From: Parachlamydiales bacterium
GTDB taxonomy: Bacteria > Chlamydiota > Chlamydiia > Chlamydiales > Rhabdochlamydiaceae
Direction of reading: 5' to 3'
Length of the DNA stretch: 64,000 bases
Assembly: GCA_003153295.1 (NCBI GenBank)
Contig: PLXY01000012.1
Span: forward strand, 1 to 64,000
Position numbers and translations under genes: made by a program. The notes below the pieces were generated by a model. That model was not told the DNA's origin, did no database searches, and saw only the letters and a list, made by a program, of their open reading frames with translations. Positions 1-8,293 of this stretch are shown in pieces (position 1 is the first letter of the stretch; every line of letters starts with the position of its first letter).

Positions 1-552
1 GAACGACGCTGCAGACGCACAGGTGAGTTCATCCCAGGGAGCCCCGTTTGCACGCGCCCACTGCAGCACCTCTAAATTGCCGCCGATCGCTGCAGACGCA
101 CAGGTGAGTTCATCCCAGGGAGCCCCGTTTGCACGCGCCCACTTCAGCACCTCTAAATGGCTGCCTTGCGCTGCAGACGCACAGGTGCTTTCATTCCTTG
201 GAGCCCGGTGTGCACGCTCCCACTTCCGCACTTCTAAATGGCCAAACGACGCTGGAGACGCACAGGTGAGTGCATCCCAGGGAGCCCTCTTTGCATGTGC
301 CCACTGCACCACTTTTAAATACCCTTCTTTTGCTGCGTGGCTTGTAAAATTCTTACTCGCAATTGTGGGAACTACCAGTTGGTTCCATAGTGTGCAGGTG
401 AATTTTGCCGGCAATTGCGCGGCGGGATTCAAAAAGTTAAAAATCATCCCCAAAATCTCTGGAGGAAGATCATGGATAGATAAATTTGCTGACCTTGGAG
501 GATTAGAATTAACTGAATTAACTGAATTAACACCATCAAAACCAATAGACAT
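1..552 (-). CDS. F-box-like/ankyrin-repeat protein, 3' end off the left edge
   Basis: Reading the minus strand from an ATG at 550-552 gives 184 open codons to the window edge with no stop, so the gene is only partly present. An AAGAGG Shine-Dalgarno lies about 4 nt before the ATG. Residues about 24-62 look like an F-box (motif DLPPEIL, then a conserved CTLWNQLV tail). From about residue 72 there are four 27-residue repeats of the ankyrin-like type LEVLKWARANGAPWDE..TCASAA, familiar from amoeba-associated bacteria and giant viruses. F-box proteins recruit host SCF ubiquitin ligase and ankyrin repeats bind targets, so a secreted adaptor is the likely role (inference). The plus strand is also open here (23-568), but its product resembles nothing. 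The first residues carry a three-copy VNS repeat. Confidence 0.82.
   Translation of the reverse strand, partial: MSIGFDGVNSVNSVNSNPPRSANLSIHDLPPEILGMIFNFLNPAAQLPAKFTCTLWNQLVVPTIASKNFTSHAAKEGYLKVVQWAHAKRAPWDALTCASPASFGHLEVRKWERAHRAPRNESTCASAAQGSHLEVLKWARANGAPWDELTCASAAIGGNLEVLQWARANGAPWDELTCASAASF
11..334. repeat. 81-bp tandem repeat, four copies, coding ankyrin-like units
   Basis: Copies begin at about 11, 92, 173 and 254, each exactly 81 bp (27 codons). The first two copies are nearly identical and the two nearer the gene start have diverged. The array is part of the minus-strand F-box/ankyrin gene and continues beyond the left edge. The higher identity of the outer copies suggests recent expansion. 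Confidence 0.9.
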
Positions 553-659
553 AAAACCTCTTAATTAATAAAACATATTATATATAATTTTATAATTAAA
601 ATAAATATAAACATTATTATAAATTGAACATTTTAAATCAATTACTTGTGGTAAACTTT

Positions 660-793
660 AAGATTGTCAGGAGAGCCTTAACACATAAAGTGTCAAGGAC
701 TTCCAAGCGATTTCTACGCCTCCCCGCAAAGGAGCAGGTTTATAAATGTCAGGGAGCCCAGTTTGCACGCAACCAATCGATAACTTCCAGGCG
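660..793 (-). pseudogene. Decayed ankyrin-repeat fragment
   Basis: On the minus strand this stretch translates to one and a half units of the same ankyrin-like repeat as the neighbouring gene: RLEVIDWLRANWAP, two stop codons, TCSFAG, then RLEVLDTL. The unit length (28 against 27 residues) and the key residues LEV, RAN.AP and TC are kept, but the stops make it non-functional. It lies upstream of the intact F-box/ankyrin start and abuts the truncated rsmE remnant, so it is probably debris from an earlier copy. Confidence 0.75.
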
Positions 794-1164
794 AATGGAG
801 TAAGAAAAAAGAGCTTTCGAATATCCAGCGTCTAGAAACGATTATGATCAATGCTTGGAAACAATGCGGCCGTCTCTACCTGCCGAAAATTGTTCTAAAG
901 CCCCCTCTTAATGAATGAGAGCCTCCCTCAGGTTCGCTTTTCTTTGGGGATATCTCTCCCCAAGCGCCTCTATTGAAGGGACCCTTTGAAAAAACCGTTC
1001 TGTTTTTCATCGGACCTGAAAAAGGGTTTTCCCAAGAAGAAATAGAACTGCTCATGAAATTCAAAGCTCATCATCCTATTTCTTTGCACACAAATATTCT
1101 TCGTGCAGAGACAGCTGCAATTACTGCATTAAGTCAATTCTATCTAGCCTCCCTATCTATCTAA
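784..1164 (+). pseudogene. rsmE: 16S rRNA m3U1498 methyltransferase RsmE, 5'-truncated with internal stop
   Basis: One reading frame carries the C-terminal half of RsmE: ERL..I-like region (NIQRLETIM), QCGRLYLPKI, SLFFGD, the SPOUT-knot motif IGPEKGFSQEE, and the final ILRAETAAITAL. RsmE methylates uridine 1498 of 16S rRNA using S-adenosylmethionine. The frame is interrupted by TGA at 916-918, and the N-terminal PUA-like half is missing: at about 784-793 the homology passes directly into ankyrin-repeat debris on the other strand. The remaining ATG-initiated piece (973-1164) is too short to work. Either a functional rsmE exists elsewhere or the modification has been lost. Confidence 0.8.
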
Positions 1165-1222
1165 ATTCTAGGATTTATCTTGCTCAAACGATAAAATCTT
1201 TCGCAATCAGGGAGCTTATACC

Positions 1223-2200
1223 ATGGTACTTTCTCTTTACCCACCAAATACCCCCTCCCCTTTGACAGAAAAATACGGTGTTCTCTATTTCCCTGTTTTA
1301 GCCGATCTAGCTGTCAACATGCTCTTTAGCCGCAAGGCTAACTTCTTGAGAATAGCAGAGGCTGCAGGGGTTGCTGCGGGAGTCGGAGTTTTTGCTCTAT
1401 TTGCTAGACGCACATCAACGTCTTTAAGTTTTCTGGGAGCGGGGCTCTACTTAGCTTGCAAAGTCGGCCAATATTTTTATTTGGCTTATTCTGAATCTTA
1501 TTTATCCATAGAAAGCTTGCGAAAAGCTTTTGATAAAGTGGGCACCGTCATAATAGAATATCCCGATGAAATAAATTCACAGGATAAAGATTTCTTGCAA
1601 AAGATGGAGGATTTTAAAAAACACAATGAAGAAAATATCCGTACACTTTGCACTAACCCTACTACCCAACTAAAAATATTTAATGTTATGCAGCAGGCAC
1701 AAGCAATTTTATTTGATAAATTCAGCCGCTTACAGAGCCAAACCGCTCACTTAGGAGGAGATCTTGATGCCCGAAATGATCAAATGGCTCATCTGTTAAA
1801 TGAAGCATTCGAGAATGGGGATGATTCATTCGAGAGAGCACTAAAAATCTTTAACATCGCGTATCGACAAGCTCGCGGTTTTTACCATTATTTTCATTTG
1901 TCCCAGTTACCAAGCGATGATGAAGATAGATTTCATCAAAGTTATTTAATGATAACAGAAGAAGACGGTAAAGCTTTCATAGAAGGTCCTGGATTGCCCC
2001 ATCAAATGAATCTCCTCTATAATGATACGCATGAAAAATTAGATTCTCTTCTGCAAGTCAGCATCTACCATCATGATGATAATGTTAAAGATGAAGAGCC
2101 GCTTCCTGGCGATGATCTTTATTATAATCAGGATAATCCTTTTTGTGTGGGACATTATACCCGCTCTGAAATAGCTCCTATTGAAGAAAGGGATTTTTAA
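1223..2200 (+). CDS. Candidate inclusion-membrane (Inc-like) protein, paralogue 1
   Basis: A 325-residue protein with a good Shine-Dalgarno (CAGGGAG). Residues about 44-60 and 67-88 form two hydrophobic segments split by a short polar turn, the bilobed arrangement typical of chlamydial Inc proteins. The second lobe has the signature GAGLYLACK, shared as GAGLYVAYK and GSGLVYLAYK with the genes at 4748 and 3554. The C-terminal part is hydrophilic and helical and shares the block ALKIF..AYRQARG with the 4748 paralogue. The acidic tail is distinctive. No enzymatic motif is visible. Family membership within this window is clear; the inclusion-membrane role is inferred from architecture only. Confidence 0.7.
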   Translation: MVLSLYPPNTPSPLTEKYGVLYFPVLADLAVNMLFSRKANFLRIAEAAGVAAGVGVFALFARRTSTSLSFLGAGLYLACKVGQYFYLAYSESYLSIESLRKAFDKVGTVIIEYPDEINSQDKDFLQKMEDFKKHNEENIRTLCTNPTTQLKIFNVMQQAQAILFDKFSRLQSQTAHLGGDLDARNDQMAHLLNEAFENGDDSFERALKIFNIAYRQARGFYHYFHLSQLPSDDEDRFHQSYLMITEEDGKAFIEGPGLPHQMNLLYNDTHEKLDSLLQVSIYHHDDNVKDEEPLPGDDLYYNQDNPFCVGHYTRSEIAPIEERDF

Positions 2201-2355
2201 ATCTCTCAAAAAATCCTTTAATAATCAAAATTATCTAATATCGGGATTTATTCATCCCTTCATTAATTCTAAACCCTAATTTTGCTGCACATGTAATTTA
2301 CTAGAATTAATATTAGTTTATTTAATAAAGATAAAACTAGAACTAGAGGTGATTA

Positions 2356-3465
2356 ATGAAATCAATTTTCAGAAATTTTGTGCTGGGAGCGAGTTTAGCC
2401 CTTTTTCCCCTTATTGCAGCAGAGCCTTCCTCAGAAAGAAACCAGAAAATTGATCGAATGGTCCAGGAATTTGCTAAAAAACAAACGGGCGGAGGAGTGG
2501 CTGTGGCAATCATCACTCCTGATCGCACGGCCTCTGCAGGATACCGGAGAGATGTGTTTACGTATGGCCACCAACGAGGCCCGGAAAGCGCACCCCCGAA
2601 TGAAAATGCGATTTTTTATCTAGCTTCCGTCACAAAAGTTTTAACAGCCACTGTCTTGGCTAAATTTGTCCGGGATGGGAAAGTCAGACTCGATGACCCT
2701 GCGCAAAAATATGTGCCTGAAGGAGTCCGCGTCCCCTCTTTTAACGGCAGACACATGACTCTGAAGGACTTGGCCGCTCATACATCTGGGCTGCCCAATG
2801 AAGCAGGAAAGGTTTCTCAGCCTTATCACTATGAAGAGAAAGAATTCTATAATTGGCTTTCTAACTACAAACTTAAATATGCCCCTGGCACAAAGAATGT
2901 ATATTCCAATGTCGGATACGGTTTTTTAGGACTTATTTTAGCCCGTGTCGCTCATATGAGTTATGAAGAAGTCGTGATTAAAGAAGTCTGCGATCCTTTG
3001 AATATGCCCAACACACGTATTGAATATTACCATCCACAATCACCAGATCTTGGTAATTTTTATAACAAAAAAGGAAGCCTGATTAAAGGCGGATGCTGTG
3101 TGGCTCTTCCCACTTTAGGCGGCGGCGGCGCGTTTGCTTCCACTATCAATGACATGAGCCGTTTTTTAGCTTTCAATATGGGACTTTTACACACGGGCAT
3201 GGAAGATCTTTTGCCCCTGCTTCAACAACATGATTTTACCTTACTTAAAAATCACTTCATCGGTCTAGGCTGGTATGATAATCCTCTCTATCAAAAACCT
3301 GGAATTATGAAAATCAACAAAAATGGCGGTATGCCCGGCACTTCTACTTATCTAGCCTTTGTCAAAGGAACTAAAACAGGAGTCGTTGTTTTAGCCAACT
3401 CAGACTCGCAACCTACGACCAAGCTCGGCAATGATATTTTGAAAATATTAAATCCTCAAAAATGA
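2356..3465 (+). CDS. Exported serine hydrolase, beta-lactamase/penicillin-binding (class C-like) family
   Basis: A 369-residue protein with an N-terminal signal peptide (residues 1-22) and the active-site motifs of the serine beta-lactamase/DD-peptidase/esterase fold: SVTK at 91-94 (nucleophile Ser91, Lys94) and YSN at 183-185. A late GGMPGTS stretch stands where the KTG-type motif is expected. HTSGLPN at about 142 is typical of the EstB/class C relatives. It probably acts in the periplasm on a peptidoglycan-like or ester substrate; the substrate cannot be read from sequence. The start has an AGAGGTGAT ribosome site. It sits between two Inc-like genes and has no BlaI operator nearby, so it need not be a resistance gene. 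Confidence 0.85.
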   Translation: MKSIFRNFVLGASLALFPLIAAEPSSERNQKIDRMVQEFAKKQTGGGVAVAIITPDRTASAGYRRDVFTYGHQRGPESAPPNENAIFYLASVTKVLTATVLAKFVRDGKVRLDDPAQKYVPEGVRVPSFNGRHMTLKDLAAHTSGLPNEAGKVSQPYHYEEKEFYNWLSNYKLKYAPGTKNVYSNVGYGFLGLILARVAHMSYEEVVIKEVCDPLNMPNTRIEYYHPQSPDLGNFYNKKGSLIKGGCCVALPTLGGGGAFASTINDMSRFLAFNMGLLHTGMEDLLPLLQQHDFTLLKNHFIGLGWYDNPLYQKPGIMKINKNGGMPGTSTYLAFVKGTKTGVVVLANSDSQPTTKLGNDILKILNPQK

Positions 3466-3553
3466 ATCTGTTGGTTTAAAAAAAGTGCTATTGTAGATAC
3501 TTTTTCATCGATGTACGATAATCGTTCCTCAAAACAAATGAGGAACTTCTAAA

Positions 3554-4678
3554 ATGACATCCAACATAAGTTTCAACTCTCAATCTTTTATTACAATCGC
3601 TAAAGGAGCATTACCTGTCGTTCTTGACGCGGCAGCTTCGATGATGGCGCAAAAACACCTCTCTACCAAAGCCTCTTATGCTGTCTCAAGTCTGGTGGGA
3701 TGTGCGACTTTACTTATCTTCTGCACCACGACAGATAAACAGATCCTCGGATCAGGATTAGTTTACTTGGCTTATAAGACCATCCGCTTAATCGTAAATT
3801 ACCAAGCGGCTCAATCAAATCCTGATAAAACTCCTTCTCAAGATAACCGATCAAAAAGAAAATCAGATACTGCCTCAGAAGCTTCTAACCCCAAAGGCAC
3901 TCCAGTAACAGAAAAATCAAATACTCATGCCTCTGGAACTTCTGCTACTGATAAACCTAAAGTCGACACTTCTACTCCTGCACCCTTTTTAGCACCCAGA
4001 ACTGAAGAACAGCGGAATCAATCAGCGACTGAGATTAGTCAAAAACTGAATATTCTTGAAATAACGCTTACCTTTCAGTTTGAGCATGAGTTCATTTTTT
4101 CTGATCAAGCATCCCCATCTCAGATTGCACCCTTATTACACGCACAAAAGGGATTTGCAAAAGCTGACCTGGATACTCGTGCACGAGGGAAGTGGAGCGA
4201 AATAACCGGGGAATTTGATGACCTGCTTAAAAAGGCTGCTGCAGAAATGATGAAGCTCTTATTAGATGTAAAATTAGCTACTGACCATATTCCCAAAGGA
4301 GAAGAAAAAAATAAGGCCATGGCAAACCTTTTAAATAGTGATCCAAGGTATGCAAAACACTTTTGCTTATTTAATACTAAAACCCTTTTCCGTATTTACC
4401 GTTTTGCTCGAGGAATGCGATATATTCTTCACTGCCCTCGTGTTACGCATAAAGATATTCCCGCATCAAAGGACTTATATTTTACTGTGACTCTCTTGGA
4501 GAACGACTTCAAGGCATTCAGTCAGCCCGAAACACAAAAAAATGAGTGGAGAACTTTATATAATCAAGTTGTTGAAGCCTATAAAGATCTGATTCCTCAT
4601 TTATCACCGGAGTCACAAAAGTGGTTTGTTAAAGACGAAGGAACCCCCGCCTTTGTTATTGTTCCAAAAAGAACGTAG
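3554..4678 (+). CDS. Candidate inclusion-membrane (Inc-like) protein, paralogue 2
   Basis: A 374-residue protein preceded by GAGGAA. Hydrophobic lobes at about 41-57 and 64-83 are followed by a Ser/Thr/Pro/Lys-rich linker (about 88-145) and a helical C-terminal region. The second lobe GSGLVYLAYK and the later block IYRFARGMRY match the neighbouring paralogues at 1223 and 4748. The long disordered linker is unique to this copy. No catalytic motif was found. Spacing of 69 bp to the next paralogue suggests joint transcription. Confidence 0.7.
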   Translation: MTSNISFNSQSFITIAKGALPVVLDAAASMMAQKHLSTKASYAVSSLVGCATLLIFCTTTDKQILGSGLVYLAYKTIRLIVNYQAAQSNPDKTPSQDNRSKRKSDTASEASNPKGTPVTEKSNTHASGTSATDKPKVDTSTPAPFLAPRTEEQRNQSATEISQKLNILEITLTFQFEHEFIFSDQASPSQIAPLLHAQKGFAKADLDTRARGKWSEITGEFDDLLKKAAAEMMKLLLDVKLATDHIPKGEEKNKAMANLLNSDPRYAKHFCLFNTKTLFRIYRFARGMRYILHCPRVTHKDIPASKDLYFTVTLLENDFKAFSQPETQKNEWRTLYNQVVEAYKDLIPHLSPESQKWFVKDEGTPAFVIVPKRT

Positions 4679-4747
4679 CTTAAAGGAAATTTCTAGGGAT
4701 TTAAGACACTTAGAGATAAAATTTCACCCCAACACGGAGCGTTTATC

Positions 4748-5680
4748 ATGACATCAGATTTTTCTGCCTCAATTCGTACTCCTTTTCAAAAATATGCATG
4801 CGCTTATGTTCCTATCGGTGTCGATCTCGTTGCCTATGAGCTGGTTAAACGCGTAACAAAATCAACTAAAGCAGGCCAAGCTGCAGGTTTTCTAGCCGCT
4901 GCAGGTGCCTGGTTTGTTTTGTCTAACCGCGCTTCTCCTATGATCAGGATGGCTGGAGCTGGTCTTTATGTGGCTTACAAAGTAGTGCATTATTATTTTA
5001 CGAGCGTTTCACCTCTGCGTTCAGAACAAAAATTACTTAAAACAACAAAAGAGCTCTATAAAAGTTTAGAAATAACCGATGATAAGATTACTGAATTTAC
5101 CGGAGATGCTAAGACAACTCTTTTAGATCGTTGTAGTGCCGAATGTCGGGCAAATTGGCTTAAACCTGAGACTTTGACAAAAGCTTTACTTGTCATGACG
5201 GAAGCTGAAGCCGTGCTTCTAAAAGTGATGATGCATGTCCAAAGAGTTCCAGAATATCTAAATGCTAAAGCGGAAGAACGGACTGCAAAGATGGCAGAAA
5301 TGTTAAAAGATACAACTTATAATCCTGATGATGAATTTGGAAAGGCATTAAAGATTTTTCTTGAAACTTACCGTCTTGCAAGAGGCGTTCAATATTTTCT
5401 TAAATTAGCCTCTGTAAAGGGTTGGAATAGCAGTTTGCCGCAATCGACTTTCGCTTCGGGTGATGATGAAACTTTCATGAGAGGAAATGGAGTCCAACAT
5501 CAAATGCATCAACTTTATAATAAAATCATAACAGATTTCTCTCATTTGGTTGCTAAAACCAGCTATGATTTTTCTCATTATATGGTTGTAGATTCCGCAG
5601 CTATTCCCGGTGATGAAGGTTTAGGCAATCCCAGCAATCCTTTTAAAATCGAATTCAAACAACCTGTTCATAAGGAATAG
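4748..5680 (+). CDS. Candidate inclusion-membrane (Inc-like) protein, paralogue 3
   Basis: A 310-residue protein with hydrophobic lobes at about 42-58 and 66-85 (second lobe GAGLYVAYK) and a helical hydrophilic tail. It is the closest relative of the 1223 gene: both share ALKIF..YR.ARG, an HQM..LYN motif, and a similar C-terminal pattern (PGD followed by NPF). A GGAG sits 9 nt before the ATG. The gene ends at a strong stem-loop (5692-5731). The function is unknown; host-facing insertion in the inclusion membrane is inferred. Confidence 0.7.
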   Translation: MTSDFSASIRTPFQKYACAYVPIGVDLVAYELVKRVTKSTKAGQAAGFLAAAGAWFVLSNRASPMIRMAGAGLYVAYKVVHYYFTSVSPLRSEQKLLKTTKELYKSLEITDDKITEFTGDAKTTLLDRCSAECRANWLKPETLTKALLVMTEAEAVLLKVMMHVQRVPEYLNAKAEERTAKMAEMLKDTTYNPDDEFGKALKIFLETYRLARGVQYFLKLASVKGWNSSLPQSTFASGDDETFMRGNGVQHQMHQLYNKIITDFSHLVAKTSYDFSHYMVVDSAAIPGDEGLGNPSNPFKIEFKQPVHKE

Positions 5681-5691
5681 ATTTCCGCTTC

Positions 5692-5731
5692 AAGCCTCTT
5701 TATCAGCAATCCTTGACCGGTAAAGAGGCTT
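5692..5731 (+). terminator. Stem-loop terminator after the third Inc-like gene
   Basis: Perfect 11-bp arms (AAGCCTCTTTA at 5692-5702 and its complement at 5721-5731) enclose an 18-nt loop. A short T-rich stretch follows about 20 nt later. It lies 12 bp after the stop codon, which fits transcription termination. Confidence 0.65.
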
Positions 5732-5759
5732 AGCTCTGTCTATATACCTTTTTCTATGT

Positions 5760-5765
5760 TATAGT
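5760..5765 (+). promoter_or_regulatory. Putative -10 box close to the ATG (leaderless start)
   Basis: TATAGT ends 7 nt before the ATG at 5773, and no Shine-Dalgarno is present. The -35 region is weak. If used, transcription would begin at or next to the start codon. Confidence 0.35.
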
Positions 5766-5772
5766 TTTTGCT

Positions 5773-6732
5773 ATGGAAAATGGTTTTCTTAAAAATGGAC
5801 GGTTTGAAAATTTAGATCCTTCAGAGGCCCCCAAGGGGTTTATAGAGCTTCTGAAATGGAAACTCTACCACAAAGCTGTTCCTTGGCCTAAGAAAGTCGA
5901 AAATCTCCTCAAAGCCGATCTTCCAGATCAGATTAATTCCCATGAAGTTTTTGCCACTTTCATTAACCACTCCACCGTTCTCCTGCAATTAGAAAAATAC
6001 AATGTTCTCACCGATCCGATTTTCTCTGCAGTGGCAGGCCCTTACTCTTTTTTAGGACCGCGGAGAGTAAGAGCACCTGGAATCGACTTAGAGAAGCTTC
6101 CGAAAATCCATGTTGTCTTGATCAGCCACAACCATTACGACCATCTTGATATTCCCTCGATCCAAGAACTTTGGAAAAGAGACCATCCCCTTTTTATCGT
6201 ACCGCTTGGAAATGCAAAACTTCTTCGATCATTGGGAATCCATAAAATCGTAGAACTCAAATGGTGGCAAGAACACCGTTTAAGTGCCGACCAGTCGTTT
6301 ATCTTGGCCCCAGCCCACCATTGGTCCCGCCGAGGGCTCTGGGATCAATGCAAGACCCTTTGGGGAGGATTTATCCTCCGGTCTTCACAATTGAAAATAT
6401 TTTTTGCCGGCGATACCGCCTATAAAGATCATTTTAAAATGATCAAAGAACGGTATGGAGCAATGGATTTAAGCCTGCTTCCCATCGGCGCTTATGAGCC
6501 CCGCTGGTTTATGAAAGATTATCATATGAATCCTGAAGAGGCCGTTCAAGCCCATCTCGATTTAGGCTCGAAATTAAGCATGGGGATCCATTTTGGGACA
6601 TTTCCTTTGACCGATGAAGGGATCGATGATCCAGTCCGACACTTAAAAGAGAGTCTTTTGGCCCGGAATATCGCGACTCAAGCTTTTATTGCGCCCCAGC
6701 ATGGCGAGACAATAAACTATATCAAGTCCTAA
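5773..6732 (+). CDS. Metallo-beta-lactamase-fold hydrolase, NAPE-PLD/RomA-like
   Basis: A 319-residue soluble protein with the zinc-binding motif HNHYDH (His119, His121, Asp123, His124), a second histidine pair in APAHHWS, the metal ligand in FAGDTAY, and a final HFGTF. This order and the LTDPIF...GP.R.R region match the family that includes N-acyl-phosphatidylethanolamine phospholipase D and bacterial RomA/UlaG-like proteins. The likely reaction is hydrolysis of a phosphodiester or lactone, possibly on a phospholipid; the substrate is not determined. There is no signal peptide, so it is cytoplasmic or a type III substrate. It lies between Inc-like paralogues. Confidence 0.85.
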   Translation: MENGFLKNGRFENLDPSEAPKGFIELLKWKLYHKAVPWPKKVENLLKADLPDQINSHEVFATFINHSTVLLQLEKYNVLTDPIFSAVAGPYSFLGPRRVRAPGIDLEKLPKIHVVLISHNHYDHLDIPSIQELWKRDHPLFIVPLGNAKLLRSLGIHKIVELKWWQEHRLSADQSFILAPAHHWSRRGLWDQCKTLWGGFILRSSQLKIFFAGDTAYKDHFKMIKERYGAMDLSLLPIGAYEPRWFMKDYHMNPEEAVQAHLDLGSKLSMGIHFGTFPLTDEGIDDPVRHLKESLLARNIATQAFIAPQHGETINYIKS

Positions 6733-6795
6733 CAAACCCAAAATCAATTGTGAATAAAAATAAAATAGATTAAAACAATCTAACAAATATTTCAT

Positions 6796-8283
6796 ATGAC
6801 ATCAATCATATCTAAAATTTCAAATTCTATATCAAATTTTTCATTACCAAAAGAAAATCGTATCTTTCTAAAAGCCACCACTCTTACTTTTACTCTATTA
6901 TCTAACTTTGGAATATGGTGGACCGAGCAGACATACAGAAAAAAAACCGCTACACTAATCTTCTTAGGAGCTGCATCCCTATTATCGGCCAACCTCGTTT
7001 ACTTCGCATTCAGAAAGATTTATCCCCAGAACCCTAAGACAGATCAAGATATAAAAACTCATCCTCAGGAGCCTAGGGTAGATAAAGATACAAATATTCC
7101 TCAGAAACCTACGACAGATCAAGATATAAAGATTCATCCTCAGAAGCCTAGGATAGATAATGATACAAATGTTCCTCAGAAACCTAAGGCAGATCAAGAT
7201 ATAAAGATTCATCCTCAGAAGCCTAGGATAGATAATGATACAAATGTTCCTCAGAAACCTAAGGCAGATCAAGATATAAAGACTCATCCTCAGGAGCCTA
7301 GGGTAGATAAAGATACAAATGTTCCTCAGAAACCTACGACAGATCAAGGTTTAAAGATTTATCCTCGGGAGTTTGAGATACCTAAGTATAATCTGAATAA
7401 GGCTCACGTTGCCATTGTTTTACAACAGGAAACGGAAGATCTCAAGTTAACAAAAGAGAAACCTAATTTTGAAAGATTTCTTGCACTATATTTCGAGATT
7501 TCAGCGGGCAAATCTCAAAATGAAACTGGCAAAGGACTTATCAATTTCATCAATAACATAAAAAATCAGAATATAGATAAACAGACTGAAGTATTTACTC
7601 AAGAATTAACAAAATTGAATTTCTACGTAAAAATCAATGCTTGTTTAAGTGAAATTATCTCTCATGTCATTGAAAAACCTGATCCTATTCTTATGATGAG
7701 AATCTGTAGAACATTTGCTATTTTATCCAATGAAAAACACTGTCCCATCACTTACAACGATGAAATCGTCAGTCTTGTTCGAGATATCAGAGCCAGTTGG
7801 AATGTTGTCATTGAAACCGAGTCTCTAGAACAAGATCTCTTGAAGGTGGCGGGTAATTTAAGAGTAGTTATACCACAACTGATTGCAAAAAATTTCGGCA
7901 GACAACAGACGCATACTGTATTAAGTGTGATGAGAATATTAGATAAACATATGTATCTTCCTGATTTTAGCCTTTACGAGATGGAAGACAAACAAGCTGA
8001 TATCAAACCAGCAGAATACGAACAAGTGATGGCGGCATTTTGGAGGGAATACGAACAATTGATTGTCGATCATTTTTACACGGTGATTAATCAAAAGCCT
8101 TCACCCTCTGAAAAAAAGAAATTATCAGACCAAAAAATCACTCAAAGTTTCCTAGAAAGGTGTCCTCCTGGAACAGACATAACATCTTTTATGGCGAACT
8201 TCTACGATCTTGAGACAGGGTTAATATTCAAACGAGGGGTTGTCCTGCTTCTGGCAAAAGCAAAAATATTGACTCTTGAATGA
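6796..8283 (+). CDS. Candidate Inc-like protein, paralogue 4, with 25-residue repeats
   Basis: A 495-residue protein. Hydrophobic lobes at about 25-42 and 51-72 resemble the three upstream paralogues (second lobe ends NLVYFAFRK, compare LVYLAYK). Residues 83-182 are four 25-residue repeats rich in Asp, Pro, Lys and Gln (DQDIK.HPQ.PR.D.DTN.PQKP). The C-terminal region is helical and keeps a weak version of the family block (MMRICRTFAI). No Shine-Dalgarno is visible. The repeat could set the reach of the C-terminal domain from a membrane. The function is not known. Confidence 0.65.
   Translation: MTSIISKISNSISNFSLPKENRIFLKATTLTFTLLSNFGIWWTEQTYRKKTATLIFLGAASLLSANLVYFAFRKIYPQNPKTDQDIKTHPQEPRVDKDTNIPQKPTTDQDIKIHPQKPRIDNDTNVPQKPKADQDIKIHPQKPRIDNDTNVPQKPKADQDIKTHPQEPRVDKDTNVPQKPTTDQGLKIYPREFEIPKYNLNKAHVAIVLQQETEDLKLTKEKPNFERFLALYFEISAGKSQNETGKGLINFINNIKNQNIDKQTEVFTQELTKLNFYVKINACLSEIISHVIEKPDPILMMRICRTFAILSNEKHCPITYNDEIVSLVRDIRASWNVVIETESLEQDLLKVAGNLRVVIPQLIAKNFGRQQTHTVLSVMRILDKHMYLPDFSLYEMEDKQADIKPAEYEQVMAAFWREYEQLIVDHFYTVINQKPSPSEKKKLSDQKITQSFLERCPPGTDITSFMANFYDLETGLIFKRGVVLLLAKAKILTLE
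7042..7341 (+). repeat. 75-bp tandem repeat, four copies, coding
   Basis: Copies start at 7042, 7117, 7192 and 7267, with a decayed fifth start at 7342. Each is 75 bp (25 codons) and is itself made of two similar halves. Copies 2 and 3 are almost identical. Copy number is likely to vary by slippage without changing the frame. Confidence 0.95.
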
Positions 8284-8293
8284 AATAGACCGC

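Noticed and set aside
11-334. CRISPR-like array
   Set aside because: Repeats are contiguous 81-bp coding units without unique spacers; the same holds for 7042-7341.
23-568. Open plus-strand frame of 181 codons with a 27-residue repeat
   Set aside because: It is the antisense of an ankyrin-type repeat array; the minus strand gives recognisable F-box and ankyrin motifs and a ribosome site.
2356-3465. Beta-lactam resistance gene controlled by the BlaI-like repressor
   Set aside because: It is 9 kb away, has no TACTAC/GTAGTA operator, and its motifs fit esterase or DD-peptidase relatives equally well.
6982-7347. Minus-strand frame of 121 codons opposite the 75-bp repeat
   Set aside because: The repeat period is a multiple of three, so all frames tend to stay open; the product is a meaningless arginine/leucine/isoleucine repeat.
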